This document shows positions 11,101-19,777 of a DNA stretch of 64,000 nucleotides, in pieces. The notes under the pieces are model-generated. The model did not search any database. It was given only the letters and a program-made list of their open reading frames with translations, and was not told the DNA's origin. The translations under genes and the position numbers were made by a program. Each line of letters starts with the position of its first letter. Position 1 is the first letter of the stretch. Origin of the DNA: Mastigias papua (lineage: Eukaryota > Cnidaria > Scyphozoa > Rhizostomeae > Mastigiidae); contig OZ025268.1 of NCBI GenBank assembly GCA_964019165.1, forward strand, positions 9,515,711 through 9,579,710, written 5' to 3'.

Positions 11101-11275
11101 GATTCGAGCATCCGTTTGGAACTACATTTATATTATTTTGATTAATATCTGCACCGTTCAATAGTGGTGCTATCGTGGTATCGTCCTCACGTGAGTTGCT
11201 ATAGAAAGTTTCTGCGACCTGTAGGGCTACTTCAGTCTTGTTCTCAATTTCATTAGCTATACTTATATGAGATAG
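8147..11275 (-). CDS. LINE ORF2: AP-endonuclease and reverse transcriptase
   Basis: The open frame runs from the codon after the ORF1 TGA (11275) to the stop at 8147, about 1042 codons. Numbering from Leu at 11161: the endonuclease occupies about 48-270 (YLNINSLRNK; ISETKLDN; LIGDLNCEPSD; GLSDFHTM). RT is about 500-800 (NYRPITILPSVSKI; FMDLSKAFDCLNH; GVPQGSVLGP; CNYADDTTLY). A C-terminal region ends with SFLGSKLWNNLPEEL and a Cys-rich tail (CNCRLCREF). There is no ATG before residue 92, which is inside the endonuclease. Translation therefore needs readthrough of the preceding TGA, non-AUG initiation or reinitiation. No disabling mutation seen. Confidence 0.93.
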   Translation of the reverse strand, partial: LSHISIANEIENKTEVALQVAETFYSNSREDDTTIAPLLNGADINQNNINVVPNGCSNHTVTGSPKPNDIFNKLREFRTKNKNNLILSYLNINSLRNKFECLKTIVSSTVDIITISETKLDNTFTTNQFMINGFIKPFRYDRNKNGGGLLTFVRDGVPVKEIKTYKFPSEIEIITLELIIKKDRWLFLNLYRPPNQCPKFFFNEIEKGLDFFSSKYEKLILIGDLNCEPSDSVIRDFMDSYNLTNMVKEPTCFKSNKPRCIDLILTNGKGSVRSTTTAETGLSDFHTMILTALKGGFVKRSPRIKIYRDYKSYNPDSLTHDIVTKVLPHLPHKLSYSSFQEPITCILKKHLPIKKKYVRANDGAFMTKELRKAIMHRSKLRNRYYKNKSVQNFNEYKKQRNVCVKILRKTKRSYYRSLNLKDLKDNRKFWKTVKPVFTDTVQVCQSVTLIENGEFVSDDLAIAEGFNLYFTNITKELGIRENETHLSSTVGIDDPIDMAIVKYSKHPSIKRIREELTPSEPFTFREITTLEALHQVEKLNANKASPICSIPARVIKDNPLIFADVLTKCFNNSLAECIFPSNLKAGDVSAIHKKDDVNRKQNYRPITILPSVSKIYERLIETQIKPFALRFLNPLLCGFREHYSTQHALLRFIEKCKMSLDAGNCVGAVFMDLSKAFDCLNHELLIAKLEAYGFSKRALTFIHSYLYKRKQRVKVNGSFSEWKEINQGVPQGSVLGPLFFNLYINDLLMFVRDVDICNYADDTTLYVSDTDTMNILNKLESSIPAVAGWFQDNYMRLNREKCHFMVFGDKSNDLTIQIETTQIAESKEQKLLGITLDKKLTFKTHIESLCQKANQKLHALSRISCYFSTGQLSLTMKTFILSQFNYCPLVWMFCDRALDNKINRLHEKALRIASRNKTFDFNTLLLESNAVSTHKRNLQLLMIEVYKTIQNLNPSFMKEIFVQKDMTYSLRNKLLMRIPKTQTSRHGIESLSFLGSKLWNNLPEELKNIKTLPSFKRQIKGWKDNCNCRLCREFVSQVGFIT

Positions 11276-11278
11276 TCA
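11270..11278 (-). promoter_or_regulatory. Candidate leaky stop: TGA followed by CTA between same-frame LINE ORFs
   Basis: The minus strand reads GAA TGA CTA. The TGA (11276-11278) is the only stop separating ORF1 and ORF2, which are in the same frame. UGA followed by CUA is the established stop-codon readthrough context of several viral and animal mRNAs. Functional readthrough here is inference. Confidence 0.5.
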
Positions 11279-11857
11279 TTCTTTTAACAAATTAAGGAAA
11301 TTATTAGCAATAATACTATCTCCATACTTGTTGAGATGAAGTAGGCTTCTGTTAAGGTGCTCTAATTGGATGTTATTGTGCTCCATAAATTTGATATTTT
11401 CTTCACCACACATATCCTTTATGATGGCATTTGTTTTGATTCTTCTGTTGTCAAGGTTATCTCCCCTACACACCATTCCAGATATTACCACATTAATACC
11501 TTTCGCTTTAATTGAATGAGCCAAGGTTAACAGCTCCGTTGCAATGTCTACTTCCGATTTCTCAGAGCTCAATTCGTTTGTTCCACAGTGTAGAATGATG
11601 TTATTAGGCTTTTTTTCAATCGCAGGTAGGCAGTAGCTTGTCATGTCTGATATGGTGGCACCAGGGAAGGCATGTATAAATAGCCGGTCGTTCTTTTCCA
11701 TCCTTTTACGAAGTCTCCAGGCTGCAACATTTTTTATTATGGAGTCACCCAATATAAATGTGGTGCTTCCTTGAGTTCTTTGATTTCCATTGTGGATCTG
11801 GAGGTCATTGTTACTATTGTTGTGGCTGATGTTACTGGTGGTATTGAAACCAACCAT
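11276..11857 (-). CDS. LINE ORF1: SGNH/GDSL hydrolase-like protein
   Basis: 193 residues from ATG 11855-11857. It carries an SGNH hydrolase core: block I FILGDSIIKN (Ser39), block III HCGTNEL (Asn94) and a late His174 in LLHLNKYG. The usual Asp three residues before this His is Ser here, so the triad may be altered. Esterase-type ORF1 proteins are known for CR1-group LINEs and are thought to help RNA or membrane association. The first residues overlap the satellite junction (ATGGTT also occurs in the monomer), so the present ATG may not be the element's original start. ORF2 follows in the same frame directly after the TGA. Confidence 0.85.
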   Translation of the reverse strand: MVGFNTTSNISHNNSNNDLQIHNGNQRTQGSTTFILGDSIIKNVAAWRLRKRMEKNDRLFIHAFPGATISDMTSYCLPAIEKKPNNIILHCGTNELSSEKSEVDIATELLTLAHSIKAKGINVVISGMVCRGDNLDNRRIKTNAIIKDMCGEENIKFMEHNNIQLEHLNRSLLHLNKYGDSIIANNFLNLLKE

Positions 11858-14041
11858 ATTGTCAATAACATTTCCTGGCTAGAGTCAAATTTTCCCAAGT
11901 GTGCCACCACACAAGTACTGAAGTACAACACTTATACAACATGGTAGTGAACATAACTTTTTGTGGCATTTGTCAAAATTTTGAGATAAATTCAGTTTTA
12001 TGAAGTCACCTCTAAGCCTCCATCCCATATCAACAATATTTCAAAATTAACCATATTTTCAACAACATTTCCTGGCTAGAGGCAAATTTTCCCAGGTGTG
12101 CCACCACATAAGTAGTGAGGTACAACACTTATATAACATGGTAGTGAACATAACTTTTTGTGGCATTTGTCAAAATTTTGAGATAAATTCAGTTTTATGA
12201 AGTCACCTCTAAGCCTCCATCCCATATGGACTATAGCTCAAAATTAACCATATTTTCAACAACATTTCCTGGCTAGAGGCAAATTTTCCCAGGTGGTCCA
12301 CCACATAAGTAGTGAAGTACAACACTTATACAACATGGTAGTGAACATAACTTTTTGTGGCATTTGTCAAAATTTTGAGATAAATTCAGTTTTATGAAGT
12401 CACCTCTAAGCCTCCATCCCATATGGACTATAGCTCAAAATTAACCATATTTTCAACAACATTTCCTGGCTAGAGGCAAATTTTCCCAGGTGGTCCACCA
12501 CATAAGTAGTGAAGTACAACACTTATACAACATGGTAGTGAACATAACTTTTTGTGGCATTTGTCAAAATTTTGAGATAAATTCAGTTTTATGAAGTCAC
12601 CTCTAAGCCTCCATCCCATATGGACTATAGCTCACAATTAACCATATTTTCAACAACATTTCCTGGCTAGAGGCAAATTTTCCCAGGTGGTCCACCACAT
12701 AGGTAGTGAAGTACAACACTTATACAACATGGTAGTGAACATAACTTTTTGTGGCATTTGTCAAAATTTTGAGATAAATTCAGTTTTATGAAGTCACCTC
12801 TAAGCCTCCATCCCATATGGACTATAGCTCAAAATTAACCATATGTTCAACAACATTTCCTGGCTAGAGGCAAATTTTCCCAGGTGTGCCACCACATAAG
12901 TAGTGAAGTACAACACTTATATAACATGGTAGTGAACATAACTTTTTGTGGCATTTGCCAAAATTTTGAGATAAATTCAGTTTTATGAAGTCACCTCTAA
13001 GCCTCCATCCCATATGGACTATAGCTCAAAATTAACCATATTTTCAACAACATTTCCTGGCTAGAGGCAAATTTTCCCAGGTGTTCCACCACATAAGTAG
13101 TGAAGTACAACACTTATATAACATGGTAGTGAACATAACTTTTTGTGGCATTTGTCAAAATTTTGAGATAAGTTCAGTTTTATGAAGTCACCTCTAAGCC
13201 TCCATCCCATATGGACTATAGCTCAAAATTAACCATATTTTCAACAACATTTCCTGGCTAGAGGCAAATTTTCCCAGGTGTTCCATCACATAAGTAGTGA
13301 AGTACAACACTTATACAACATGATAGTGAACATAACTTTTTGTGGCATTTGTCAAAATTTTGAGATAAATTCAGTTTTATGAAGTCACCTCTAAGCCTCC
13401 ATCCCATATGGACTATAGCTCAAAATTAACCATATGTTCAACAACATTTCCTGGCTAGAGGCAAATTTTCCCAGGTGTGCCACCACATAAGTAGTGAAGT
13501 ACAACACTTATATAACATGGTAGTGAACATACCTTTTTGTGGCATTTGTCAAAATTTTGAGATAAATTCAGTTTTATGAAGTCACCTCTAAGCCTCCATC
13601 CCATATGGACTATAGCTCAAAATTAACCATATTTTCAACAACATTTCCTGGCTAGAGGCAAATTTTCCCAGGTGTGCCACCACATAAGTAGTGAAGTACA
13701 ACACTTATACAACATGATAGTGAACATAACTTTTTGTGGCATTTGTCAAAATTTTGAGATAAATTCAGTTTTATGAAGTCACCTCTAAGCCTCCATCCCA
13801 TATGGACTATAGCTCAAAATTAACCATATTTTCAACAACATTTCCTGGCTAGAGGCAAATTTTCCCAGGTGTTCCACCACATAAGTAGTGAAGTACAACA
13901 CGTATACAACATGGTAGTGAACATAACTTTTTGTGGCATTTGTCAAAATTTTAAGATAAATTCAGTTTTATGAAGTCAACTATTAGCCTCTATCCCATAT
14001 CAACAATATTTCAAAATTAACCATATTGTCAATATCATTTC
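11851..14041 (-). repeat. 197-bp satellite array, right arm (about 11 units, inverted)
   Basis: The same 197-bp monomer as 6961-7935 but reverse-complemented. The anchor GAAGTCACCTC recurs every ~197 bp from about 12000 to 13970, 11 times. The innermost junction unit and the outermost unit share a variant (CATATCAACAATATTTC, and GTCAAT in place of TTCAAC) not found in the middle units, so array ends carry a distinct monomer type. Confidence 0.97.
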
Positions 14042-14640
14042 GTTTGTCTAGGCAATAGCGGCCCTAATTCAGGCGGTCCTGATAGGGTGGTCATAAAATA
14101 AAATACTGCGAGAGAGTTCATGCAGCTTTGTCCTTCTAGTCTTTCTAATCTGAACACCGTTATAATCCCCACTGTAGGAAAGGATCCAAAGGTCTAAATG
14201 TACGTCGAATGTGAACCTGTTACGGATCGCCGAATCTTCTTTGAAGTGTTCTGCTTTCATTTGATAAATGATAGGCAAGGACATACTAAAGCAAAAATGG
14301 TAACGACAGTAATAGGCTCTAACAATCCAGTTTCAAAGAGCACAATAGAGCAACTGGCCATGCTTGCTTGGAAAATGTTATCTATTTCAATATGGTGCCT
14401 GTTGTCAAGTGAGGTTGATAGCCGTATCCATGAAGTGCGCTGCGCATTTTTTGCGCATGTCAAATACATTTTTCCATCTTGCTATCGACACTGATCTCTT
14501 GTTTGAGATCAGTGGTTATCAATCGATAACACTAACAGAGATCAGTGATCGATAAATACACCAGATATAAAGTAGATGCTAACTGAAAAAATGCAAGCAT
14601 CAGAGAAATACATGGGTTAAAATATTGAGAAGGACAAAGC
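14042..14640. other. Unassigned stretch right of the satellite
   Basis: No gene, repeat or domain recognised. Short overlapping ORFs on both strands show no family resemblance. Confidence 0.4.
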
Positions 14641-14800
14641 TGCACTATTCGCTCGGGAAATTTCTTCAAAAAACAATATTTTTTCCAAAAATAGCTCCAA
14701 AGTAAAAGGGCTAAACAACAACTCGTTCGGGCAAAATACCAGTGATTCGGGCATACAGTCTGCAGCTACCCCCCTAAACTTCAAGCCGTCCTACGCTCAT
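14640..14800 (+). repeat. Dispersed repeat, copy 1 of 2
   Basis: Contains CTCGTTCGGGCAA, CAGTGATTCGGGCA and a C-rich end leading to CCTACGC. Aligns along its length with 15265-15475 in the same orientation. Confidence 0.6.
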
Positions 14801-14989
14801 TCATAGTAAATGGTCCATACCAGCCACTCACAGCCTAGCAGACAACAAAAAAGTCTGGAAAACAATCAAACTTATTTTCATAGATACAATATAAGTTACC
14901 AATCTCGTTGAAAAAGGAGAAATCATGAGTGGCAACATGAGAATACCTGCAGTATTTATTGGGTATACTGCAAATGTTACCAATGAGTT

Positions 14990-15660
14990 ACATTGAGGAG
15001 CTAGACTTAATAGAAAACGAAGCCAACCTTTCACAGAGCCTTTCAAACATATGAAAACCACCCTAGCATGAAAAATAGCATGCATCAATGGGGGCCTCAA
15101 AATCCATTTGACGTCAGGGAAATTGACACTGAAGATGTTTATAAGTAACTCAAGAAGCTAAAGTAAAAAATCCTCACAACTGATAGCATCCCTTCTAAAG
15201 TGCTTCCAGAAAACTGCGAAACTACGATATTTTTACTGCTCTACTTCAAAACAATTTTCAAAGCATAGGTGCAGGAAGCTGGGGAGCTGCCCCCCCCCCC
15301 CCCCAGTTCGGCAAAAGTTCATCCGATTCGGGCAATTTCCTCTGAAAGAACAGTAGTTTTCCCGAAAACACGTGTAACTCAATGCTGCTAAACACCAACT
15401 CATTTGGGCAAGTGGTCAGTGGTTCAGGCAGACAGCTTGTAGACTCCTACATCTAAAAACCCTACGCCCATGGAAACAAGTAACTGTCCTGAAACTCGCA
15501 AAAAGGTAACATATCATCCATACTAAAGAAAGGTGATGCTTCTACCAAGAAAAATTATAGACCTATTTCAGTTGTAGCATTCCTTTGCTAGCATATTTGA
15601 GAGACCTAATGAAAATCAAGTAAAGCCATACACTAATACATATTAAAACCCGCTACTTTT
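14990..15660 (+). pseudogene. Decayed CR1-like LINE reverse transcriptase fragment
   Basis: Plus-strand translation across frameshifts and stops gives ENHPSM...PFDVREIDTEDV and ILKKGDAST-KKNYRPISV. These match the RT finger region of CR1-like LINEs; the intact LINE at 8147 has HPSIKRI...FTFREITT and HKKDDVNRKQNYRPIT. The fragment is split by the dispersed repeat at 15265-15475. Clearly non-functional. Confidence 0.75.
15265..15475 (+). repeat. Dispersed repeat, copy 2 of 2, inside the LINE relic
   Basis: Begins near GGTGCAGGAAGCTGGGG, has a run of C at 15291-15304, and ends CCTACGCCCATGG. Homologous to 14640-14800. It separates two pieces of one RT relic, so it inserted after the LINE. Confidence 0.65.
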
Positions 15661-15661
15661 C

Positions 15662-15800
15662 CAAGATATTGGTTTATAAGAAAGTTGAACTCGGCTGTTC
15701 AATCAGATAAGAAAGTTTAGCACTGGGTTTTTGAAAAATTTGACAAAGTTGAAATACTTCTAAAAATTCCAATATTCAAGTAAGACTATAATCTCTTCTA
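15662..15800 (+). repeat. Dispersed repeat family 'TAAGAAAG...CTCGGCTG', copy 1
   Basis: Shares ...ACTCGGCTGTTCA, AAGAAAGTTTAGCACTGGG and following sequence with 39263-39400, and more weakly with 27255-27440. Unclassified. Confidence 0.55.
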
Positions 15801-15857
15801 CAAAATTTGTATACACTTCTTGTCGCAATATAAGTATTCGAGTGTTATATTTGCATA

Positions 15858-15910
15858 GTACCTGTCTCTGTCTGTCTGTCCGTCTGGCTGTCTGTTTGTC
15901 TATCTATGTA
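15858..15910 (+). repeat. Imperfect CTGT microsatellite
   Basis: Tandem CTGT/CTGTCTGTCCGTCTGG variants. Confidence 0.8.
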
Positions 15911-16186
15911 ACTGTATTTTTACGCAAGTTCGACTTTTCTTGCTAAGAAAATCGTGAGAAAGTTTCAAAAGTTAATCATAAAAAGCTATGAACAGTATTT
16001 GACGAAAAAGAACTTATAAAAAATCTTGCACTACTGCCAAGTCTTGGATGAAAATTGTAGCTGTCAGGCAGTCCATTGCCTTTTTAGTGCTATCTTGGAA
16101 AATGATAGTGTGGTGCAGGAAGTACAAAATTGTGGACAACTTTTGATAATGTTGAAACTGCGAAGTTTCTCGTATTCTGGATGACA

Positions 16187-16339
16187 GGGACGTAGGAAGC
16201 ATCTAAAAAGTGGGGGCAACAAGTCCTAAAAGGGGCACGTTACCACGCCCATTTTGGGCTTCAAAGGGCACTTTTGCATAGTTTGCTAAAATGTAAGGGG
16301 GGCATGGCCTCTCTGGTGGCCCCCCAGTTCCTACGTCCC
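16187..16339. mobile_element. 153-bp MITE with perfect 12-bp inverted ends
   Basis: Starts GGGACGTAGGAA (16187-16198) and ends TTCCTACGTCCC (16328-16339), exact inverted complements. Interior is non-coding with G- and C-rich blocks. Target duplication not clear. Confidence 0.75.
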
Positions 16340-16743
16340 AGCTGGTTGACCATCATTTCTTACGTAGAATTTTTGTGACACTTCATAGTAAGTCAAAAAG
16401 AAGCTCTAAAACTATTTAACGTAAAACCAAACAAGCGAAAAATTCGTACCATTCTGGAGAGTCATAGGGTGCAGATCGTGCAAGGCATGATCGTGCAAAA
16501 GATATCCAAAAGATTTGTGCAAGGCATTGCCAAACTTTGCTATTTCAAATAAACTTGTGAGCATTGTCAGGATTTCAATTTGGCGACTTCTTGTAACAAA
16601 ACTTGCATGTTGCCAAATTTCCTTTTGCTTTATAAGAACACCTTCATTTTTTAAAAGAACTGTCAAGGCTCAGATAAAGGAATAAACAACTTTGTCTAGC
16701 ATACTGTTTGGTACATCACAAATTGAAGAAGGTGCTTTGACAC

Positions 16744-18013
16744 CGTCGTTTCTAAAAAGGCGAACACCCTAAGAACAGGCTGAACACCCCAAGAACACTC
16801 CATGAACACGCCATTAAACCCCAAATTTGAGGCTGAACACCTCAAAAATCTCAACAATATCGATTAATTACTCCAAAGTGACTTTGATCAATTTTTCACA
16901 AATAATTTTGGTGCGGGGAGGGCCATTTAAGTATTATGTTGTTGGTGTTGTGACATCCATGCATCTTTTTGCGCGCCAAAAGTACGAACGGGGGTCAATA
17001 CATGTAGAGTGAGTGGAAGTCCATAGGTACCTAGTAGGAAAGTTTCTTACTTTTCGGCTTCAGCACTGAAAAGTTCTATATTTTATTCCTTGATTACGTA
17101 ATGCTGTGTGGCACCATTAGTTTCTGTTGATTCCGGTTGTGTTTGTGGTCACCCGCATTTCATGCTGTAGCATCGCCACAGATTCTGTCATCATCTCTTT
17201 GTTGAAGTACGTAATGTGTCAGTGGTCAGTGTAATATGGCCGTGTTGTTAATGTGATATCAGGACCTGTTCTTGTTTGTAAATCAGTTGAGCTTAAGTAG
17301 CCGAGAATAGAAGTGGTGTAAGTGAATTTCTAGTTGCCGTTCACCGTGAATTTTAGTTGTGTTTTAGTCGAGGTGAGAAGTTGTCACTTGCGTTGCCGTT
17401 ATTGATATTAATGCCGTTTTTCCCCTACCTTTGACGAACCTGGATGCCGTGGAACTTTGACAAACTTGCTGAACTCGAACTATTATTTGTACTGTCTGCT
17501 ATTTTCGGATTTCTTTCCTTCATTGGTTTTATTAATTGGCTTTGGTTATACGTACGGTTTAAAACTTAATCGTTTTAAAAATAGGCCAGCAATCCTATCC
17601 CAGAAATGGAGGGCACCAGATGTACTTTTTTGGGAATTTCAGGGGCTCTGCGTCTCACAATCATATAAATGATTGTCTTTTCCAATCAAATGGTACTTCT
17701 TTGTAGCTTATATGATCTCCTTTGTATCAAATTAACGTTTGGAAAACAAATCATTGCGTTGACCCCCGTTCGTACTTTTGGCGCGCAAAAAGATGCATGG
17801 ATGTCACAACACCAACAACATAATACTTAAATGGCCCTCCCCGCACCAAAATTATTTGTGAAAAATTGATCAAAGTCATTTTGGAGTAATCAATCGGTAT
17901 TGTTGAGATTTTTGAGGTGTTCAGCCGCCAATTTAGGGTTTTATGGCGTGTTCATGGAGTGTTCTTGGGGTGTTCAGCCTGTTCTTGGGGTGTTCGCCTT
18001 TTTAGAAACGACG
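16744..18013. mobile_element. Non-autonomous DNA transposon with ~265-bp inverted repeats and 10-bp TSD
   Basis: Left end CGTCGTTTCTAAAAAGGCG, right end its complement. Inverted arms (about 16744-17010 and 17750-18013) remain highly similar throughout. The direct repeat GCTTTGACAC flanks both sides (16734-16743 and 18014-18023). The related tandem unit at 18145-18185 has the same flank sequence uninterrupted, with one copy of that target, confirming insertion. The interior (about 740 bp) encodes no recognised transposase. Long arms with an 8-10-bp duplication recall Mutator-like elements, but the superfamily is not proven. Confidence 0.88.
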
Positions 18014-18014
18014 G

Positions 18015-18310
18015 CTTTGACACTTCAATTCTAACAAAATCACCTCGGTACCATTGATGTCCTCTTAGGGTATAAAGTCAAAGCTTTTATCTAGGTACGC
18101 AGCTTTGAACTCATTAAGAATATGAATGAAGTACTGGGTAACTGTTTGGTACATCACAACTTGAAGAAGATGCTTTGACATTTAAATTCTAACAAAAGTA
18201 CTTCTGTACCATTGATGTCCTCTTAGGGTATAAAGTCAAAGCTTTTATCTAGGTGCGCAGCTTTGAACTCATTAAGAATAAGAGTCAAGTACCGGATAAC
18301 TCTAAACAGA
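18015..18310 (+). repeat. Direct tandem duplication (~150 bp) that hosts the transposon
   Basis: Two units share GTACCATTGATGTCCTCTTA, GTCAAAGCTTTTATCTAGGT and CTTTGAACTCATTAAGAATA. The first unit was split by the 16744-18013 element: its beginning (CTGTTTGGTACATCACAA) is at about 16706. Confidence 0.85.
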
Positions 18311-19389
18311 AACAATGTAGCCTGGGCCGCTGCGGGCACATGTCCCCTTTTGCTTGCAGATGCTGAAATCTGCCCACTACATGGAGATAGAACGTCCAAC
18401 GAGGCCCTAGCAAAACCGGCGTAGAAAAAGTTTACTCTTTATGCGGATGTTATATTACTTGCTCTGCTTCGGTTTGAAAGTCACTCTGTAAATAGAGCGG
18501 TACATTTTACTTATGCTAAGTAATATTTTTGCAGTTGCTCATGTCCGTATATTTACAGAATTAAAGTTGCTTGATAATTTTAAAAATAGAGTTCAGATGC
18601 TAATAAACGAGTTGCATATAGAAAAAAGTCGCGCAAAATTACTCATTATGAGATCTGAAAAGTATTTCATCAGGTTGACATAAAACAAGTGTACAATTCA
18701 AGCAGAAATATTTGAGTGAAACTCTTGCAGTTGAATTTTCATTTATTTGGGGTAATCGTTTTACTTTAAATATGATGGGAAAATTCGGGCAACATCTATG
18801 GCACACTTCCTAGGTACTTAAAGTACCAATATGCTTCTAAAGAGGATATCGTATTGTCCAATGTACAAGTCGATTTCGTGTCTAAGTCCTAATACCAATT
18901 TTCAACTTTAACTTTACTTTAAAAGTTTTCCAGACTAAGCATTCAAAAATTCCTTAACTTTTCACATTTTTCACAGCAGTTCTCGACGGACCAAGGAAAT
19001 TACTTGGCAAATATAAAGACAAAGAAAAAGCAAAACCAATGAATGTGGAAAAAGTCCCTGAACAGATAAAGATTCTCCGATTTTTCCAGATTCTTCCGGA
19101 TCTCAATTTTAATTAACTGACTTTTCCAGGTTTTTCGGACTCATGAGAACCCTGATTGGACATACTGCCTTTCTTGAAATAATGCACAATTACTTGAGGA
19201 TCAATACAGTTCCTAGCTTTAACGATCTATCTGCACATTCCCACCAGCTTTTGACAGTTCAAATAGCAGCACATGATCATACCAGAATAGAAAGTTGCAA
19301 ATCCTGATTTTAAAAGTTGTATTCAAATGATACCCTATGTAATAAGCCAATTCTCTGTATCGCGGCTCAAACTTTCATTTCATTTCATT
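18311..19389. other. Non-coding AT-rich stretch
   Basis: No ORF of note, domain or clear repeat recognised. Confidence 0.5.
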
Positions 19390-19737
19390 TAGGGAAATAA
19401 ATTATTATACATTTAAGGAGGGTCACCCTTCAGCAATGAAGCTGATTCTCAAAGGGCCCTCCACTTAACTACATACAGTAAGGCATAATAAAAAAAATTG
19501 AAAAGATAAAGATAAACAAATAAGCACCATAAAAGCCGTATCAGTAATTGCTAAGATAAAAGATGGTAAAGAGAAAGAAAAAAGCTAAAAATCCTAATTA
19601 AGGTTTTCTATTCGTAAGAAGTAAACCAAAAGGGAGGGTGCCTGTTTAACTTCAATTGCAAGGTTATTCCACAATGTTGCTCCGCGGTAGGAAAAACGTT
19701 TTTGACCGTATTGTCCTGTGTATAAGTTGAGTTTTGG
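19390..19737 (-). pseudogene. 5'-truncated LINE 3' end (RT C-terminal 45 codons)
   Basis: Minus-strand translation gives YRGATLWNNLAIEVKQAPS...LRIENLN then a stop. This is the FxGAxLWNxL C-terminus of CR1-like ORF2. The rest is 3' UTR. A short palindrome sits exactly at its 5' truncation point. Confidence 0.75.
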
Positions 19738-19777
19738 AAACCAAAACTCGACTTATACACAGGACAATATGGTAAGA
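19701..19777. repeat. Near-perfect inverted repeat (snap-back) at LINE 5' junction
   Basis: TTGTCCTGTGTATAAGT... GTTTTGG is followed by AAA and then its complement CCAAAAC...CAGGACAA, with one mismatch in the 27-bp core. Weaker homology extends each arm to about 37-45 bp. Confidence 0.9.

Larger units (their letters stand above)
7936..11850 (-). mobile_element. CR1-like LINE with SGNH-esterase ORF1, nearly complete
   Basis: Minus-strand non-LTR retrotransposon. It has an SGNH-type ORF1, an endonuclease-RT ORF2, about 200 bp of 3' UTR, and a 3' tail of ATT/AAT microsatellite (7942-7963), typical of CR1/L2-group elements. The 5' edge coincides with the satellite (around 11850), so the 5' UTR and perhaps an ORF1 N-terminus are missing. 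Both ORFs are free of frameshifts. Confidence 0.9.

Noticed and set aside
16827..17672. Open frames within the long-inverted-repeat transposon
   Set aside because: No transposase motifs; the longest are 61-71 codons and lie partly in the arms.
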